A DNA stretch of 64,000 nucleotides from Plasmopara viticola. Its lineage: Eukaryota; Oomycota; Peronosporomycetes; Peronosporales; Peronosporaceae. Under the pieces are notes generated by a model that made no database searches, was not told the DNA's origin, and saw nothing but the letters and a program-made list of their open reading frames with translations. The position numbers and the translations under genes are program-made. Location of the stretch: positions 124,001 to 188,000 of the forward strand of contig MBPM02000077.1 in assembly GCA_001695595.3 (NCBI GenBank). The letters run 5' to 3'. Shown here one piece after another: positions 45,100 to 56,675 of the stretch (within the stretch, counting starts at the first letter, position 1; every line of letters begins with the position of its first letter).

Positions 45100-46287
45100 A
45101 TGGCGGCTGCACTGCTAGACGGCGGAGCAGAAGCGCTGATGTCGTCTGTATCTCCACGAACAAAAAACATGCTTGAAGGCTCTAGTTTCAACGAGATTGC
45201 AACGCTTGAGTGCGCTAGGCAAGTACCGATCCCCGCTCGAAAGGTATCGGTCAGTGACTTGGAGCTCCGCCGACGCGTGGATAGCATTCAAATCACGACA
45301 GGTTTCAACAATGCTTGGGCCAACATGTCGCTAAGCGGTTGGAAGTGGAAGCGCGATTGCAGCACCTTTTCTTTATTCACTCGAAGTCTTGAGACTTCAA
45401 GTGGTGCGACGATAGCCAATGCTCAAGTGATGGCTATAGGCACCATCTCTGGTAGCCAGGTCATGGAAAAGCTAGTCTCTCTATCGCGCTCGCCCAGTGA
45501 AAGCGACTTTAATAACGTGATGCAGAGACTATACAAGCGTGACTTTATTTATGGTTCCTTGGTCCACTCTGTACCTGCGGACGCGACTGTGCTCGGAGAT
45601 GGCACCAAGCTCATGGTGAAAACGTGTGCTTTTGTACGTTTAAAAAGGTTTTCGCACAAGAAAAATGAACAAATGTGCTACATTGAGCAATTTCGACCGA
45701 CCAAAGATGGGTTTGCACTTGTCTTTACGTCTTTACCCGAGCACGAACTCCTAGCTGGCAAAGCCAGTGGTAAGCATGTCGACGAAACCTGTCCGCTCCT
45801 AGGGTGGCTTTTGGTCGAGAAGACGACCGAAAATAACGCCAGTGTGCGTGTCCTCTTTTACGCAGGTATCGATCCAGCCAGAAGTGCCACGTTCGATCCA
45901 TGTACAGCTACCAGGACCGTTGCCCGACTGCACCGACTAACCGAAGGAATGTGTCGGCTCGGTGATATGCTTTACCACGAGCGCCAGATGATGTGTACTG
46001 TTGGTCCTTCCAAAAACAGTCCGAGAGCATGCATATTAAATTCACACTGTATTGCCTGCACGTCCAAATTTGACCTATTGCGACGTCGTCGGCGCTGCGG
46101 TCTCTGCGCCTACCACGCGTGTGCCAAATGCTGCTACCGCGAGTCCATTGTCATTTATAAACGTTATGTGGCCACGATTGAGCTCTGTGCCAGGTGTCGG
46201 GAAGGCATGATCGGAGGCGAGTACACGCACTTGCAATTGGCGCCCCGACGCCACAGCTCAGGGACCTTGCTGCCGTCATTTCGGTAA
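45100..46287 (+). CDS. START-like/FYVE-like domain protein A
   Basis: 395 residues, single exon, ATG at 45100. After a variable N-terminus the protein has the layout of oomycete START-like proteins: VSDLELRRRV (~50), KWKRD (~83), a helix SPSESDFNNVMQRLY (~130), RLKRFSHKKNEQMCYIE (~185) and LLGWLLVEK (~230). These form the probable lipid-binding fold. Residues ~316-371 form a degenerate FYVE-type finger with four CxxC pairs (CIAC at 317-320, CGLC, CAKC, CARC) and a run of five Arg in place of RRHHCR. Lipid transfer or lipid-regulated signalling is inferred from the family only. It lies tail-to-tail with a paralog whose stop is 132 bp away. Confidence 0.75.
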   Translation: MAAALLDGGAEALMSSVSPRTKNMLEGSSFNEIATLECARQVPIPARKVSVSDLELRRRVDSIQITTGFNNAWANMSLSGWKWKRDCSTFSLFTRSLETSSGATIANAQVMAIGTISGSQVMEKLVSLSRSPSESDFNNVMQRLYKRDFIYGSLVHSVPADATVLGDGTKLMVKTCAFVRLKRFSHKKNEQMCYIEQFRPTKDGFALVFTSLPEHELLAGKASGKHVDETCPLLGWLLVEKTTENNASVRVLFYAGIDPARSATFDPCTATRTVARLHRLTEGMCRLGDMLYHERQMMCTVGPSKNSPRACILNSHCIACTSKFDLLRRRRRCGLCAYHACAKCCYRESIVIYKRYVATIELCARCREGMIGGEYTHLQLAPRRHSSGTLLPSFR

Positions 46288-46419
46288 AAAACTTTTCGTC
46301 TGATGGGAATTCTGGTTATTGAGTCACAATCATATATACCACAATTATAATGTAAATTCAACCTTTTGTAGGATCCATCGAGTTACTAAATTCTACGAAT
46401 TAATTACAGAGACGATAGA

Positions 46420-47958
46420 CTAGCACTTTGTACGCGGTCCCGGCACAAACTCCGCTCCTGAAGAGCTTTCGTCATCTTCAGAGCTTAGAAAAGCCAATCC
46501 ATGCAGTGGTGGATCTGAATGGGCTTTTCCTTTTCTCTGCATCCCACCACTCAATCTCCTCGCGGGACAAATCGATCTCCCCCGCTCGACATTTTGTCCC
46601 AACGGATCGAGCTCCAACTGCAAATCACGCTCACTCTCTAGACCCGTAAATTGCAAACTAATTCCCGTGTAGTGACCGTCTCCGCCTGTCCTGACCAAGG
46701 AATTTCCGTTGCCGCGGTGTGGACTCCCGATGCATTCTCGGCATCGAGCGCAGACCAGTAAGGGTGCAACGTAGCGATTATAAATAGCGACTCGTTCTTG
46801 CGTACAACACGGCGGCTTGTTACAGATTCTGTACGCACACAAATCACAGCGACTCCAGCTTTTGCGTACAGTGGGCAAAAACGCTTGCGTACAAGCAATA
46901 CAGTGCCAATTATGATGCGTGCTTCTTGAGTGTTCTTGCATTGAGCCAGTCAATCCAATCGAGCGAAACGGGTTCCAAATTGCTTGCCATAGTCGTCCAT
47001 GAACCGTGTGTCGGTGGCGATGCGAGCGACGGCGACGACGAAGGACTTTTTCGAGTCGACAGAACCCCTTGCCAATGCACAACAGTCGGGCGCGAGCCAC
47101 ATGGAAGTCGCAATTTCCAGGAAGTTTGCCGGGGAACGCAGCCTGAAACGTGATTTGCAGCATTTCTGGATTGCCAGGCTTTGGCTCGGCCAGTAACCAG
47201 CCTGAGAGCGGGTGGACCGCGACCACACGCTCGGGTGGCGCCTTGCCCGCCGACACTTCGGCTGCATTCAGTGTGCAAAAAGCCAGTTGAAGGCCATTTC
47301 GCTTACGTGTCAATAGTTCAATGTAGCAGCACTGTTCGTTCTTGTGCCCAGAGTGGGTCTCTCTTGCATGTTCTGACCCTAATAAACTCGGATCCACTGA
47401 ACTTTGGGGTTGAAACAGATGAAACCGCCGGTGGTGGACGAAACTCACAGTGCGCACCGTAAGTTGTTGATCAGGAGTCGTACGTCCATTCTCTCTCTCG
47501 GGAGAAGACGAGTGGACCCCTCGTTCTACACATGGGAAAGCATGCAGGAGGGAACTGAAAATGAATTTAGAGCCATACAAAGCTCGCAAGACGGCATTGC
47601 TCTCGCTCTCGGTCGGACATTGCAATAGTGACCACAATTCCGACGTTTTGGCTTTGATCTCGCCTCCAACGACCACTTGACACTGCCGCGTACAGAACGG
47701 TGCCACGGTCGTTGGAGCGCGCAACACTCGAAAGTGCATGTCCAGGGTGCCCCTACGTACACGTTTCCAGCTTCTTTTCGAAGACAAGTGGCGTAAATCC
47801 ACCGTTCTATCCGGTACCATTACGCGTTGTACGCGCGCAAGGAGCTCGCAATCCGAAAGCCGAACTTTGCGTGATCCCACTGACCGGTCGGAAGACGACT
47901 TTGAAGCCCCCAGCAGTGCAGCCGAGGCTGGTGTCAGATTGTCCGTAGTTTGACGCAT
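46420..47958 (-). CDS. START-like/FYVE-like domain protein B, paralog of the neighbour
   Basis: 512 residues on the minus strand, single exon. The open frame continues upstream to 48066 but starts there with TTG; the first ATG is 47958, directly behind an Inr-like motif (47966-47980). It shares the neighbour's landmarks: VRLSDCELLARV, SWKRVRRG, TESESNAVLRALY, HKNEQCCYIEL, LSGWLLAE, and the finger starting HCIAC (C353, C356), then CDLC, a modified third pair (CNKPPCC), and CARC. It is longer because of an insertion after LLHAFPCVERG (acidic and polar, with SPERENG) and a ~95-residue acidic, Ser-rich C-terminal tail. Divergence is high, so the duplication is old. Function is inferred as for the paralog. 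Confidence 0.75.
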   Translation of the reverse strand: MRQTTDNLTPASAALLGASKSSSDRSVGSRKVRLSDCELLARVQRVMVPDRTVDLRHLSSKRSWKRVRRGTLDMHFRVLRAPTTVAPFCTRQCQVVVGGEIKAKTSELWSLLQCPTESESNAVLRALYGSKFIFSSLLHAFPCVERGVHSSSPERENGRTTPDQQLTVRTVSFVHHRRFHLFQPQSSVDPSLLGSEHARETHSGHKNEQCCYIELLTRKRNGLQLAFCTLNAAEVSAGKAPPERVVAVHPLSGWLLAEPKPGNPEMLQITFQAAFPGKLPGNCDFHVARARLLCIGKGFCRLEKVLRRRRRSHRHRHTVHGRLWQAIWNPFRSIGLTGSMQEHSRSTHHNWHCIACTQAFLPTVRKSWSRCDLCAYRICNKPPCCTQERVAIYNRYVAPLLVCARCRECIGSPHRGNGNSLVRTGGDGHYTGISLQFTGLESERDLQLELDPLGQNVERGRSICPARRLSGGMQRKGKAHSDPPLHGLAFLSSEDDESSSGAEFVPGPRTKC

Positions 47959-47965
47959 TGCGCGA

Positions 47966-47980
47966 CAAAAGGGAGAGTGA
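47966..47980 (-). promoter_or_regulatory. Inr-like oomycete core promoter motif
   Basis: TCACTCTCCCTTTTG on the minus strand, a close match to the oomycete initiator consensus TCAYTYYNCAWTTT, ends 8 bp upstream of the ATG at 47958 and supports that start over the longer open frame. It implies a leader of only about 20 nt. Confidence 0.5.
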
Positions 47981-48066
47981 CGACTGCGATTATGAAGACG
48001 GCGACCGTGGGCTTCTGTAAAAGTCTCGCGAGCGAAGAAGAGACGTGCGGTCAAGCATTTAGTCAA

Positions 48067-50433
48067 TTAGTGGTCGCAAGGCGTGTACAGTATCAAGTCT
48101 GACGGAAAGCTGTCGGACTTGAAGGCTATCTCTTACTGTAAGTAATTGCATTGCGATACTTGTTGCCATACGGATCAACTCAAGCGTGTGTTTATTCGAA
48201 GGATATTGCGGTGATCGGTGTAATCAACTAGCTTTATTCCTCCGACTTCAATTTGTCGTACGGCTTTACGACACACAAGGTTCATCGAAAGACGCAAGAA
48301 AAGGGCAGATACTTCTAGTCTGTTTGTGAATGGCACACCTTATATGACGCGATACAAACGCTAGAGTGCCCTATCTACTGGCACTCCTGCCAAGTATGTG
48401 CTGGTACATTTATCGAGTTGAGCACTTGCACGTAGCGCTTCCTGTTGATCTTTTCATCTCTTGTGTATGGTAATGCGACTTGTCAAGGCGCTCATCACCC
48501 GCAGGTCCGAGTTTTCTCCCGACTAGTGGAACATGAGCATCTTACGGTGTGAAAGTTATCTAGAGGTAATCAAAATTGAAATTTCTAATGTCCATAAACC
48601 ATTCTAAAATTGTATTGTTACTTCACATGTGTCAAACAGTATCAGGGACACTATCATCAGATCTTTGCCCCACGTCTTTCAAACTCTTACCGAAACCTCC
48701 ATTTCTTGCCGACTCAGCAATATTTAAAGCGGTTGTTTCTAAGAGTTGCCCTGCGACTAACTCATTACTTGAGCGGATGTGACGCTTCGCTTTCGCCCTA
48801 AAAGGTATTATCGGGGCCAATTCGTCAAGCCTAGATACTTGGTGACTTTTCAAAGTACGTCAGCACCAACGAAGGAAATATGGTGGTTTTCGTGCTCATG
48901 GCGTTGACTTCAATTTGCAAAGGTCATGCCAAAACCCATTTTAAAACTATCATGAGTGCGTCAATTTTTTTTAAAACGAGTGTAGATGCTCTGTCTTCTG
49001 TTTCTTTAAAGTACAGAGCCATAGCGTTTAAAGCAGCCTCACTCAGCTGCAACACGAGATCTGTGTCTTCCGCTCAACGCCTTTGCCCGCCTATTTCAGC
49101 CTAACTCTCTATCCAACACCGCTTTATATCTACGTAAGTTGCCGTCAGACTAGCTTAGCTACAGATCACTTTTTTCACGGGCGTCATCTTCGCCGTTCTC
49201 GTATGGTAAAGGAATCAGCTATGAAATTATAACGCCTAGTATAAGTCACTTTAGATTGATCAAATCTTACATGACCGGCAGAAAGACGAACCTGACCAGC
49301 AGGTTTTCAAGCATCGACCTCAGATCTGCTGTTCAATGTTTGAGTTTTGTTTGCGGGAAGATCGCAAAGGCAAGTGGTACCGGAGATTCGGTATGTTCCT
49401 GGCGGAAAGTGCCTGCTCGGATATTACTAATATTCATACAGTCGGCAAGACTGAACGATCTTCCCGTCATGAAGATAGCCTCCTTGTCGTGCTCTAGTAG
49501 AAATGATACACAGCTTACGATCATTAGACAATTTTTGCACTATTCGCATTCGAAGCTGAAGCTGAAGAAAAACGCACTTGACGCGGTGCTATTTTTTGGC
49601 TCGATATTTCCAGAATTTACATCATGGTCTCATTAGTTCCTTAGAAGATACCTCAAGTTGTGTGCATAGTGGTGGTACGAAGTCAGCGTGTCTTTGTTGA
49701 GTAGTCCGAGTCTTAAACTAGTTTTAAAAGGAGTCACTTTATACCACTCACCTTTCGCTATTCACCACTGATTCCCCCTTCTCTAAAAGCCTTCTAGCCT
49801 ATTTGCGTGCCCCAATTGGCTAAACAGAAAGCACCATTTTAAATGAGCTTTATAATAAACGCAGACCTAACAAGAATCACATCTGCGAGATCTTTTTACT
49901 ACCCACATATACGGGTTTAATTCCCGGATCGTTACCAGAACATACCAGTGATGTACAAATATTTCCTGCTGAGTTTTATTTCACAAAGTGTTAGCAGCGT
50001 TGCTAGAATTTCAGCTTTAACAGCAACATTTATGGCCGGCCTCCGAAAACCTCAACAAGCTCCTTCTTCGTGTCGTACGACTAATATTCACAAATAGAGA
50101 AGCTTCTTGTATGGCGCTTCAAGCATCTGCGAGCATCAACAATATACAGTCTGGTCAACCCATTTTTTACGACTTCTGCCCTCTAGACAGCGCCTTCATA
50201 ACTTCACCAGAACCAATTTGCCCTTCAGTCGCAGGCTGTAATTGTGTACAAGATTTATAAGTCTAAACTCTTATTCTGACGCCAGCTGTAAACGAAGGCT
50301 CTCCTTTCAAAATTCGAGAGTAACTTACTTGAATTATCAAGGCTGAAGCTATTAACTCTTATAGTAAGTAAGTAAAAGTTCCTTTATTTGTTGATTTGTT
50401 CAGTAAAGTATCTACATCAACTAACCTCTATAT
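48067..50433. other. Spacer with faint decayed coding traces
   Basis: AT-rich. The minus strand at 48630-49105 and 49333-49524 has helical, coding-like pieces (for example LSEAALNAMALYFKETEDRA around 49050-48990) separated by stops, from a protein I cannot identify. The plus frame 49256-49636 covers part of the same DNA and is probably its shadow. No intact gene. Confidence 0.3.
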
Positions 50434-50606
50434 ATTATTTAAGAGCCGTTCATCCCCCATTTTTGTGATTAGCTAATTATATAATCTACTGATTGGCTCA
50501 AACTCGGGCTTGGTATTTAAATGTTCGTGACGCCACTTTATTATTTAATCCATTATCAATGTTCTTAAAATTAGTAAAAAGAGGAGTTCCTGAAGAATGG
50601 CTACAT

Positions 50607-51423
50607 TCAATACTGATCCTCTTCGCCTTCGCCTCCGCCTTCAGCAGTCTCCGCCGTGACTTTTTCGTAATCTTTTTCTAGCGCAGCAAAAGCTTCCCGT
50701 GCCTCTCTAAATTCTCTTTCCTCCATTTCTTCACCCACGTACCAGTGGACACCACCAGGCACAACAGACGGTAATTGGGAATGAATGCCGCACTTGAAGC
50801 CTGTTCAACACCAATCTACAAATTGATTCGTGCGTTTCATCTCGATTGCAGTCACGGTTGCAGCGTTCACGTCTTTTGGGACAACATCACCCCGGTACAT
50901 GAGGCATGTAGCCATACATTTCTCATGTTGTGGGTCACATATAGCCATCATCGACGTCGGTTCAAAAGCACTATTCGTGATCTCAGCCACCGACAATCAT
51001 TCGTGATACTTTTTCAGCTGAGATTACAGGAGCGTACGAGCTTAGCATAAAGTAGATGCGTGGATACGGCACTAGATTCGTCTTAAGTTCAGTAATATCG
51101 ACATTAAACGATCCATCGAAACTGAGGGAAGTCGTGAGTGACGAAATTACTGGTGCAATCAGAAGATTGAGGTTCGAGCACGTCGGCCACTCGGACTTCG
51201 TCACAGACTGTGGGTTCTAAGTCCACGAACACAGCACGCGGTACGTGCTTGCCAGAGCCTGGTTCAATGAAAAAGGTGGAAAATGAGTCGAGGCCCATGG
51301 CAATTGAGTCGGTAGGAATTCGACCATCAGGTTAAATGCCGTGCTCGAGACAAGAGAGCTCCCAGCACGCGTTGCCGACTTGAATGCCGCCATGACCGAG
51401 ACGAATGGACAAATCTCACGCAT
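50607..51423 (-). pseudogene. Alpha-tubulin fragment captured in MULE 2
   Basis: The minus strand starts with ATG and MREI (51423) and, after frame changes, shows [20 protein letters not shown] (~51240-51180), then jumps to [17 protein letters not shown] (~51165), [20 protein letters not shown] (~51085-51020), [27 protein letters not shown] and QFVDWC (~50815), and ends with [10 protein letters not shown] and a Glu/Gly-rich tail to a TGA at 50607-50609. Against a ~450-residue alpha-tubulin, one internal deletion removes roughly 145 codons and a second removes about 45-50 codons before HWYVGE. Frameshifts and a stop after WC make it non-functional. No intron is visible. Confidence 0.92.
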
Positions 51424-51488
51424 GGTATTGCACTAAATGCTGGGCCATAAAAATGCTCTTGCGTTTTCTGCTTTACGATTGATTGGCA

Positions 51489-51795
51489 CTAAATCAGCTC
51501 TTCAGTCGTAAGTTTCGCAACCTGTCGGCCTTCGTAAAGTTCGTGCTGTAAATTCTCGTTTTCATTTGTCAAGACCCGAGCCGTGTTCTCATGTTGCGCA
51601 CTCAGTTGTACAGCTTCCGCGAGTTTTCGTTCAATCTCTTTCGCACTTGAGAGCAGCGTGGCCTCAGAGCCAGCGAGCTCCGGCTGAACTCTTCTCAGCT
51701 CATTTTTCACATCACACAAAGATACTGCGTATCGCTGCTGGTCCCCTTCATGATCAAGCAGCTTCTGTGAAGCCTCGATAAGCCGTTTCTAATAT
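51489..51795 (-). pseudogene. Coiled-coil gene fragment inside MULE 2
   Basis: About 100 codons are open on the minus strand without an ATG at the 5' end, running from about 51795 to a stop at 51489. They are rich in Leu, Glu, Gln and Ala with a heptad-like pattern (for example EIERKLAEAVQLSAQHE). It ends 66 bp upstream of the captured tubulin start, in the same orientation. It appears to be an internal piece of a long coiled-coil protein; the donor gene cannot be told. Confidence 0.5.
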
Positions 51796-51991
51796 TTCTC
51801 TACTATTTTAAATAATTTGGCATCAGCAAAAATGGGAATGTAGCGTTCTGGGGATGGTGAAGTAAACAGCAAAAAGAGGTCAAGACCAAGCCCGGGTTCG
51901 AGCCAATCACTAGTTTATTTAATTAGCCAATCACAAAAATGGGGGATGGATTATGAAATGGGGGGGGTGGATAACGTGGCTCATTATTCAA

Positions 51992-54580
51992 ACGTCAAAC
52001 AGAAAAAAACTCGTAAGAAATTTATTTGTATTATATCCAATTTGAAAAGACGATGATCTTACGAATCGGATGAAGGAAGTGACCTAGTTAAATCGACATG
52101 TGCAAAAAGATGTCACCAATGGCAGTCATTGAATTAGGGCTGACTTGGCGTAGTTTGATCAGCTCTTACCGACGAAGCCGGATGATCAAAAATGATGTTA
52201 TGGGCCATTATAGAGCCGAGCTTTGTGACTTTTTATTTAAGAGGAGCCTGGAAAGAATGGTGATTCTTTGTGCACGACAGGCACTCGATCATCATTACAC
52301 TAAATCATAGTATTCGGCACTTTGAACGCCAACAATCTTTGGGTATATCAGGTTATATGTTGATCTATTCCGTAGGAGTTTATAGGATTTGCCTGGTCGC
52401 AGAACTGAAGTTAGCGCATACAGAGAATACAGAAAGCATTTAATTTTAAATTTCGAAAGTGCAATCTATCGCACGCGTCGACCTGGAGTTAGCGAACGAT
52501 TGCGCTCGAAAAGATCGTTAATCATTCTGCATGCCTTCTACGTGACACCAGGTATCAACCCTACGACTACGTGACCCCTCGCAATATTTAAGTTTCTTTT
52601 TCGCATCTGTCAGATGAGCATTTGCACTGCTAGGATGACTTACTGGCCTCTATAGATCTAAAACGACGGCTACATTTACACACACGCCCTGCCGCCAAGC
52701 AGCTAGAACGTAATATTTGATATTCTCCGTCTAATGTGGAGTGTAAGCTAAAAAATGTGCGTGATGCCACATTCAGGAACTATAGAAAGCAGTCATTAGC
52801 TTAGCAAAGTTTAAGTGTCAGCAATCCCTATCAGTAAAGCATCACCTTTGATCGAGCCAAGCTGACTTTTTGTAAATGGTCCAAGGTAGGCCTTCCTTGC
52901 TGTAAATTAGCAGCCACTACGGAAGAGGGGATCTGAATCGCTTACGACTAAATCAAAGAAGTTTGACGTTATGGATTTTCGTCTAGTCCAAGAGCTTCGA
53001 AAAACACTGGCACAAGCCGCGCCCTCACTTTCGGGAAAATTCTGTGCACCACTAAAATTAGGACGCCCAATAGCAAAAAGTATGTTCTCATGATGAACAT
53101 GTGAGCAAAACATATAAAATATAACTTTGCTGCCGAGAGCCTAACAAGATTTAAAAAGAACATCAGCGCTAGTTGTACGCGCACGTGCACTAAATTAAAA
53201 AATTCTTTTTTAGTCTTGGTCGACTCTGATGCTTTTAGCAATTTCATACGCTGACAAACAGTTGCTGTTAGCTAAAATGGATGGACTGATGATCTAAAGG
53301 ATGCATTTCAGATTTCGTTCGACTAGCCAATGGGACGGATATAAACGCCTTTGTGATAAAACCAAACATCGCTGTAAATTTAACGGCTTCGACACAGCAA
53401 AGTCACCCTTCTTGACATCGACAATAATAACTTGAGCCTCGACATGCTGCAACTAGAAAAGCACGTGCCATGGATCGATTGGTCGATCAGATGGCAACAT
53501 TCAGCTGTCCAATATCGCGCAACAAGGCCTAGATGGCTCATGTGCGTACCTAATGTACCGTACTCACGTCTTTTTAAGAGGAAGTCTGTCTAGTTGATGA
53601 TGAGTCCGAGATCATTTTCAAAGACATCAAAAGTATAAGTATCTCAATGGAGACAGCCTCCAAAATTTTGCTTAGCGCGCGACCAAGTTCCGCTGGCAAT
53701 ACCGCTGCCAAATTTGCCAACGAAAGCGCCGAAGACCAACACGTAAGCAACATAGTGCCATAGCATAGTTCCGCAAGGCACAAAAGGTCACACAAGTCTA
53801 CAGAAGGCTAGCAAAGCCCCATCAAGAGTAGACAATTAAGCTCTTTCAAGAAAATTATTGATGCAAATCCTGGGTGCCTCAATGACCCGGAAGCTTGCAT
53901 AGAAGCCTTGTTTGTAGTAGCAACGGAATATTAAATTCAAGCGAGTGTCACCGCCGGAGGTGTCAAATCTGCTGAAATTCAAATAGCTTAAAGCTACTGA
54001 GTTCTTGGTAACTTAACAAGTAAAAACAACCTAACAGGTGGTGTTCCTCATGGTCAAAATCCATCTAGATAATATATTTCCCTTGTCCTAGATGAAGATG
54101 TCTTAGAGCAGCCTTCTGGGCAGCTTATGTTGTGCCTTGTCTTAGAGATTTTGATGAACTATAAGAGTTCGAAATATCCTTTATTAAGCGCATACTCACA
54201 TGTACACTCGTTGTCAAAACTTCTTAGCGGAAAGAGCACGAGATTGACCTCGTGTCAGGCACACTGAGCTGTGAAACTAGGCAATGGTCACTACCACGAG
54301 AGTTGAGTGAGATCTTTATAATGGCACCTTTTGAGAGTCAAAATATAGCTCGTCACCAATCTTTTGCGTTTGAAATCCAAGCTGAAAGGTATGGCTAGTT
54401 CATACCTATCATAACCTGAACATCTACATAAGCACATGCTTTAAGAGAGTAGTTGCAGCTCGATAATATGTCGGGGGCATTGTTGTACAGCGCACTGAAT
54501 TTGGTAGATGGATTCAAACATTGCTGCATTTTGGTAGCATAAAAAACACTTCTAAAGGCTTCTGATCTGGCTCTGACAAA
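51992..54580. other. AT-rich spacer with decayed sequence
   Basis: Short open frames only. The plus strand at about 53590-53760 and 53830-53930 is open and coding-like (for example SMETASKILLSARPSSAG), but stops interrupt it and it matches nothing I know. Confidence 0.3.
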
Positions 54581-54587
54581 CGTTTAA

Positions 54588-54790
54588 ATGATGCTTCCGA
54601 CAATACTCTTGGTTGCGCGTTAGTGCAACTCAGTAAGGACGGCTATGAGCGAGTCAACTCGTTTCAGATCAGGTTGCCAAGCTAGTGATTGCCATTTATG
54701 ACTAAATTGTTCGTGATGAAATATGTGCTGGTAAACCTCTTAGTATACTTGTTGAGCTTTAAAGAATTCTTGGTCTATTCATACCAAAAA
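54588..54790 (+). pseudogene. Ty3/gypsy retrotransposon RNase H relic
   Basis: The plus strand encodes NDASDNTLGCALVQLSKDGY, matching the gypsy RNase H motif D-A-S-D-x-A-I-G-x-x-L-x-Q, followed after a stop and frame change by LPFMTKLFVMKYVLVN, the counterpart of Y-P-V-H-D-K-E-L-L-A-x-K-Y-A-L. The usual order and spacing are kept. The rest of the element (RT to the left, integrase to the right) is too decayed to delimit, and no LTRs were found. Confidence 0.65.
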
Positions 54791-56670
54791 CAGATTTAAG
54801 AATGAGAATACATGCACCTTCTTTCCTCAGACAATAACACGATAAATGTCATTTTTCGCAGAATAGATGTTGTTTGCTGATCACAAATCGAATAAATGTG
54901 CTCGCCGGCACGCTTTTGCGCAGCTCAAACAATGAGCTGTTCCATATTAGTAAAGCTAAAAGTTATAATCTTGTCTATCTTTCTTTAGATGCGTGAGAGC
55001 CCCAGCTTAAGAAACAACGACTCTTTCAAAGCGCTGAAAGGCTATTAATGCCAATCTAAAGCCTTTTACGTGATTTTTAATTGTAAGCAACGTAAACAAA
55101 GCCGAGGGGCCGGCGATAGCAGCTGCATTGCTATAAGTAGTTTGAAGGTCCGCTCCACTTTAAAATTTACCCAAAAGATTCACCCCGAGTCGTTACTTCG
55201 AGCTCCAAAGGGCTAAAGTATATAAATTTTGTCACCTTCGTCAGGTGGTAAACCTATACGCAAGTCTCGTGTGCGACTTTATTTCTTTACTAAGAACTAT
55301 ACATATCCGATCCATCCTCTAGGATCAAAGATGTATTTTGTGCGCTAAGCGTCTAATTTGTGTTTTAAAAAATGCACATTTTGAGCGCTTTCCCCAAAGC
55401 CGTAACGCTCTACTAAGCTTAATGAGCGTCATGCGCTGATGTTTTGTCGAAAGCAAGACCAGGAGTCTCGTAGAGACTCTACTTTTCGTAAGTGTGTCAA
55501 CACGATTGGGCGCTGACGATTTGACGTTCAAATCGGCATTTGTAAAAATCCTGGCTCATTGGAGTCCCCATTCATTTCACATGCACAAGAAAAGCAATGT
55601 CGCGTATCCTTTAATCTCTGATCGACTATTACAAGCCAAGTTCGGCTTTTGGGCACGGGGTTTTTGAATTTACATTTTTTTTATTATAGTTAGGTACTAG
55701 TAGAAGGCTCAACAGAGCTAATGTAGCTCGTTGCAAGCCACCTCCCGTCAATTGGACGCTACTATTTCTTTTGTCAACTAGGCCAAATATAGGACGTAAA
55801 ATGTTGGATCTCAAAGTGTGAGGACGCTATCTCAGCATAAATCAGCGGCTAATGCTCATACATCTTTCCTAGATCGACAGTCAATATTTCCCATCACACG
55901 ACCACTTGTCGGCCCTTTACGCGTGATCCTCTCCCTACTCGTGCTGCCTGATATTCATCATTCGATGTTGCATCCGCGGCCTCTTCAACAGAGATCGATT
56001 TTAAGAGGAGCATCGCCGTTTGTGCTATACTCGTTCGTAATACATGCTTAAGACGGTGACTACAATCTTCTTTGAGAGGAAGCGTCTAAATATTCCAGCA
56101 TACTTGGACAGAGTCCATGAAACTTTTTGCCATGGCACATTACAATGGGGGGCGTGACGGCCCAGTAATGTAGTCAGCTCACTTCAGATACCTCAACCAA
56201 AGCGATGCACGTAGGTATTCATTCGTATGCTCGCACACCGAGCTTTGAGATGGACAGATGCACTTTCTGTTACTCCACGAACAACAAGGCATGTATCATG
56301 ATCATTGTGACCTTCCATATCGTAAGCAGACAATCATTTTTTTCCTATAGATAGCTTAGACGGCTTTATTCTTAAGTAGGCATATAAATTAAGTGCTGGT
56401 TCATTAGCGATGACGACTTTATCATCATTTGCTGAATATGCTCCAACAGTGTGATGTAAGTACGGAAAATGCCCCCTGGCGCTCCCCTTGGCCTTGTAAT
56501 GTTGCACATCTTCAGGATCAAGCAGGACTCACAGAATGTTGTGCTCGTTTTGTATGGCCTGAGGTCACTAAGCATATTGCTAAGTACATCTCAACTACTA
56601 GTACTAACAGACATAGTGAGGCCGCCGTAGCTACTCACCTGAAATAGGCGTAAGCTCAGGTCTCTATATG
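54791..56670. other. Decayed spacer, probably retroelement remains
   Basis: No gene seen. The stretch right after the RNase H relic probably belongs to the same gypsy element, but the sequence is too degenerate to show it. Confidence 0.3.
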
Positions 56671-56675
56671 TATGT

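Larger units (their letters stand above)
50443..51982. mobile_element. MULE-type transposon 2 carrying captured gene fragments
   Basis: The left end (50443-~50515) and the reverse complement of the right end (~51885-51982) share a long inverted repeat beginning GAGCC and containing ATCCCCCATTTTTGTGATT and GATTGGCTC; the left copy has lost about 25 bp near its tip. A 9-bp direct repeat with one mismatch flanks the element (ATTATTTAA at 50434-50442, ATTATTCAA at 51983-51991), the length typical of Mutator-like elements. Inside there is no transposase, only minus-strand pieces of alpha-tubulin (50607-51423) and a coiled-coil segment (51489-51795). This is the structure of a Pack-MULE. Confidence 0.82.

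Noticed and set aside
47959..48066. N-terminal extension of START/FYVE-like protein B.
   Set aside because: It begins with TTG and contains a strong Inr-like motif just upstream of the ATG at 47958.
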